Shown here piece after piece: positions 15,068-16,400 of a DNA stretch of 16,400 nt. Within the stretch, counting starts at the first letter, position 1. Each line of letters opens with the position of its first letter. The translations under genes were made by a program, and so were the position numbers. This stretch comes from Flavobacteriales bacterium UBA6969 (lineage in GTDB: Bacteria > Bacteroidota > Bacteroidia > Flavobacteriales_D > Sanyastnellaceae): assembly GCA_002448555.1 (NCBI GenBank), contig DJYV01000115.1:1-16400 (forward strand), given 5' to 3'. The notes beneath the pieces are model-generated. The model was not told the DNA's origin and made no database searches. It worked only from the letters and a program-made list of their open reading frames with translations.

Positions 15068-16068
15068 AATGCCCAGCGCGGAACGGGTTCGTCGTCCAAC
15101 CTTCCGCGGGCACCAGCTTCGAACATCAAGCTACCAGCCATGGCGATCATCGCTGCATTGTCGGTGCAGTAAGCCATGGGTGGAACGAACACCTCCCAGC
15201 CGGAGGCCTCTTCCTTGGCACGCAAACGCGCACGCAATCCACGATTGGCAGAGACTCCGCCGGCGATGGCTACGCGGAGGATGCCCGTCTGCTCGACGGC
15301 AGCCTCTACTTTGTCCATCAGAATGTCCAGAATGGCGCATTGAACGCTTGCCGCAATGTCATTTTTGCGGGCTTCAATGAAGGCCGGATCACGCTGCACG
15401 TGCTGCTGCAGGAACTGCCAGATTTGGGTCTTCAACCCGCTGAAGCTCATGTCCAACCCAGGCACATTGGGTTTGGTGAAAGCGAAGGCCGAGCCATCGC
15501 CTTCGGCCGCCATGCGGTCGAGCACAGGCCCACCTGGGTACGGCAGGCCCATCAGTTTGGCCACCTTGTCGAAAGCCTCCCCTGCCGCATCGTCAACAGA
15601 CTCACCCAAAAGCCGATAATCCCCGAACGCATCCGCTCTAATGAGCTGCGTATGGCCACCTGACACCAGGAGGGCTACGAAGGGATAGCCGGGCGGTTCG
15701 TCGGATAAAAGGGGCGCCATTAAATGCCCCTCCATGTGATGAACACCCAAAGAGGGTACCCCCAGTCCCGCGGCAATGGATCGAGCGACAGTTGCACCAA
15801 CAATAAGCGCACCGAGCAACCCTGGGCCCGACGTGTAAGCAACTGCATCAATATCAGTCTTATCAAGACACGCATCAGACAGAACGCGGTCGATGAGCGG
15901 CAAGGTCTTTCGAATATGGTCTCGAGACGCCAGCTCAGGCACCACGCCACCATACTCTGCGTGCACTGCCACTTGCGAATAGAGTGCCTCGGACAATAAA
16001 CCCCGCTGAGTGTCATACAGTGCAACACCTGTCTCGTCGCAACTGGTTTCTAAGCCCAAAACAACCAA
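15064..16068 (-). CDS. tsaD: tRNA N6-threonylcarbamoyladenosine synthase TsaD, apparent two-phylum hybrid
   Basis: TsaD, with TsaB and TsaE, installs t6A at position 37 of ANN-decoding tRNAs. The 334-residue frame is complete: ETSCDETG near the N-terminus, metal-ligand histidines in HHMEGH (110-115), SGGHTQL, GESVDDAAGEAFDK and GGVSANRGLR, CTDNAAMIA. The start is TTG at 16068 (an in-frame TGA lies two codons upstream), preceded by GAGGG at a 10-base spacing. The two halves do not match in style. Residues 1-~155 (YSQVAVHAEYGGVVPELASRD, PPGYPFVALLVSGGHTQL) read like gammaproteobacterial TsaD. From ~165 on (GLPYPGGP, VPGLDMSFSGLKT, FIEARKNDIAASVQ, GWEVFVPP.AYCTDNAAMI) they read like Bacteroidota TsaD. 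Leucine codons TTA (4) and CTT (4) occur only in codons 1-153. The two stop codons with the kinase gene share the TTAA at 15064-15067. Confidence 0.93.
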   Translation of the reverse strand: MVVLGLETSCDETGVALYDTQRGLLSEALYSQVAVHAEYGGVVPELASRDHIRKTLPLIDRVLSDACLDKTDIDAVAYTSGPGLLGALIVGATVARSIAAGLGVPSLGVHHMEGHLMAPLLSDEPPGYPFVALLVSGGHTQLIRADAFGDYRLLGESVDDAAGEAFDKVAKLMGLPYPGGPVLDRMAAEGDGSAFAFTKPNVPGLDMSFSGLKTQIWQFLQQHVQRDPAFIEARKNDIAASVQCAILDILMDKVEAAVEQTGILRVAIAGGVSANRGLRARLRAKEEASGWEVFVPPMAYCTDNAAMIAMAGSLMFEAGARGRLDDEPVPRWAF

Positions 16069-16077
16069 AATTCAGTG

Positions 16078-16083
16078 TCCCTC
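16078..16083 (-). promoter_or_regulatory. Ribosome binding site supporting the TTG start of tsaD
   Basis: On the minus strand GAGGGA (16083 to 16078) lies about 9 bases before the TTG codon at 16068. The strong Shine-Dalgarno-like match fits a proteobacterial origin for this end; most Bacteroidota genes in the window lack such a site. Confidence 0.55.
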
Positions 16084-16115
16084 AAAAAATGCGGAAGTTA
16101 GCACGATGTTAGCCT

Positions 16116-16144
16116 TTGCAAAACGTCGCTGGCCTACCTATACT
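16116..16144 (+). promoter_or_regulatory. Sigma70-type promoter for rpsU
   Basis: TTGCAA (16116-16121) and TATACT (16139-16144) are separated by exactly 17 bases, a strong proteobacterial sigma70 -35/-10 pair. Transcription would start near 16151, leaving a ~55-base leader before rpsU. This is unlike the TAnnTTTG boxes seen elsewhere in the window. Two copies of GTTAGC, 11 bases apart (16097-16102 and 16108-16113), sit immediately upstream of the -35 and could be a phased regulator site. TTGCAA is self-complementary, so it might also serve tsaD on the other strand, though no good -10 at normal spacing was found there. Confidence 0.6.
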
Positions 16145-16205
16145 GCGCGCCCTTAAATTTGATGTGGCGACTACCCGCTCATCAGCAAACGATAGGATTA
16201 GTTTA

Positions 16206-16400
16206 ATGCCTTCAGTAAAGGTAAAAGAAAACGAGCCCTTTGATGTTGCTTTACGCCGATTCAAACGTTCGTGCGAAAAAGCCGGTCTTCTGGCCGAAGT
16301 TCGTAAGCGCGAGCACTACGAAAAGCCGACCACGGTTCGCAAGCGTGCCGCTGCTGCAGCTGTGAAGCGTCACCTAAAGAAAATGTCTCGGGAAAACCGC
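16206..16400 (+). CDS. rpsU: 30S ribosomal protein S21, gammaproteobacterial type (3' end beyond window)
   Basis: The 65 visible residues begin MPSVKVKENEPFDVALRRFK and continue RSCEKAGLLAEVRKREHYEK, then a basic RKRAAAAAVKRH helix. This is nearly the wording of E. coli S21 (71 residues), so about six residues plus the stop lie outside the window. S21 binds the 30S platform near the anti-Shine-Dalgarno and helps initiation. An AGGA at 16194-16197 lies 8 bases before the ATG. Bacteroidota S21 proteins are clearly different in sequence, so this gene came from a gammaproteobacterium. In that class rpsU heads the rpsU-dnaG-rpoD operon and is divergent from tsaD, just as here. Confidence 0.97.
   Translation, partial: MPSVKVKENEPFDVALRRFKRSCEKAGLLAEVRKREHYEKPTTVRKRAAAAAVKRHLKKMSRENR

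Noticed and set aside
14959..15663. 234-residue plus-strand open frame across tsaD
   Set aside because: It is antisense to conserved TsaD motifs; a shadow frame.
16122..16205. LexA site in the rpsU promoter, as known in some enterobacteria
   Set aside because: No CTG-N10-CAG pattern was found between the -35 box and the rpsU start.

Overview
The window carries protein-coding DNA with short spacers, on both strands. From base 1 to about 15,530 it reads as a fairly GC-rich member of the Bacteroidota. The basis is family resemblance: a Bacteroidota-type histidyl-tRNA synthetase, an AlgI-like MBOAT acyltransferase, a CarboxypepD_reg-like exported protein, LytS-type sensor kinases, and TAnnTTTG promoter boxes. 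Flavobacteriales is possible, but I cannot fix the rank from sequence alone. The last ~800 bases look different. They hold a gammaproteobacterial-type rpsU (30S protein S21) behind a good sigma70-style promoter, divergent from tsaD, which is the usual gammaproteobacterial arrangement. The tsaD gene itself appears to be a hybrid: its first ~155 codons look gammaproteobacterial and the rest Bacteroidota-like. The simplest reading is an assembly join inside a conserved stretch of tsaD (about 15,529-15,610). A real interphylum recombination is the alternative.

Layout. 1-5696: four same-strand genes with overlapping stop and start codons, encoding an exported LysM protein with a transglycosylase-like domain lacking its catalytic Glu, two exported SGNH/GDSL-type esterase-like proteins, and a membrane-bound O-acyltransferase. 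Together they look like an envelope glycan O-acylation cassette; the LysM partner points to peptidoglycan. 5698-7047: a small membrane-anchored protein (minus), a three-helix membrane protein (plus) and an exported CarboxypepD_reg-like protein (minus). 7087-9112: meaB, then a coupled membrane protein with a histidine-kinase-like region that has no H-box and is broken by one apparent missing G. 9130-12223: hisS (minus) with a possible 25-residue membrane microprotein ahead of it, a seven-bladed WD40 protein (plus) and ung (minus). 12301-15067: a Bacteroidota SF2 helicase with its own promoter, then a complete LytS-type sensor kinase with no response regulator in view. 15064-16400: hybrid tsaD (minus), a divergent promoter region, and rpsU cut by the window end.

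No tRNA, rRNA, CRISPR array, insertion sequence or convincing intrinsic terminator was seen. Several convergent gene pairs meet with overlapping stops or 1-17 bases between them. The strongest biological lead is the four-gene cassette with its transglycosylase pseudo-enzyme. The strongest caution is the tsaD hybrid.
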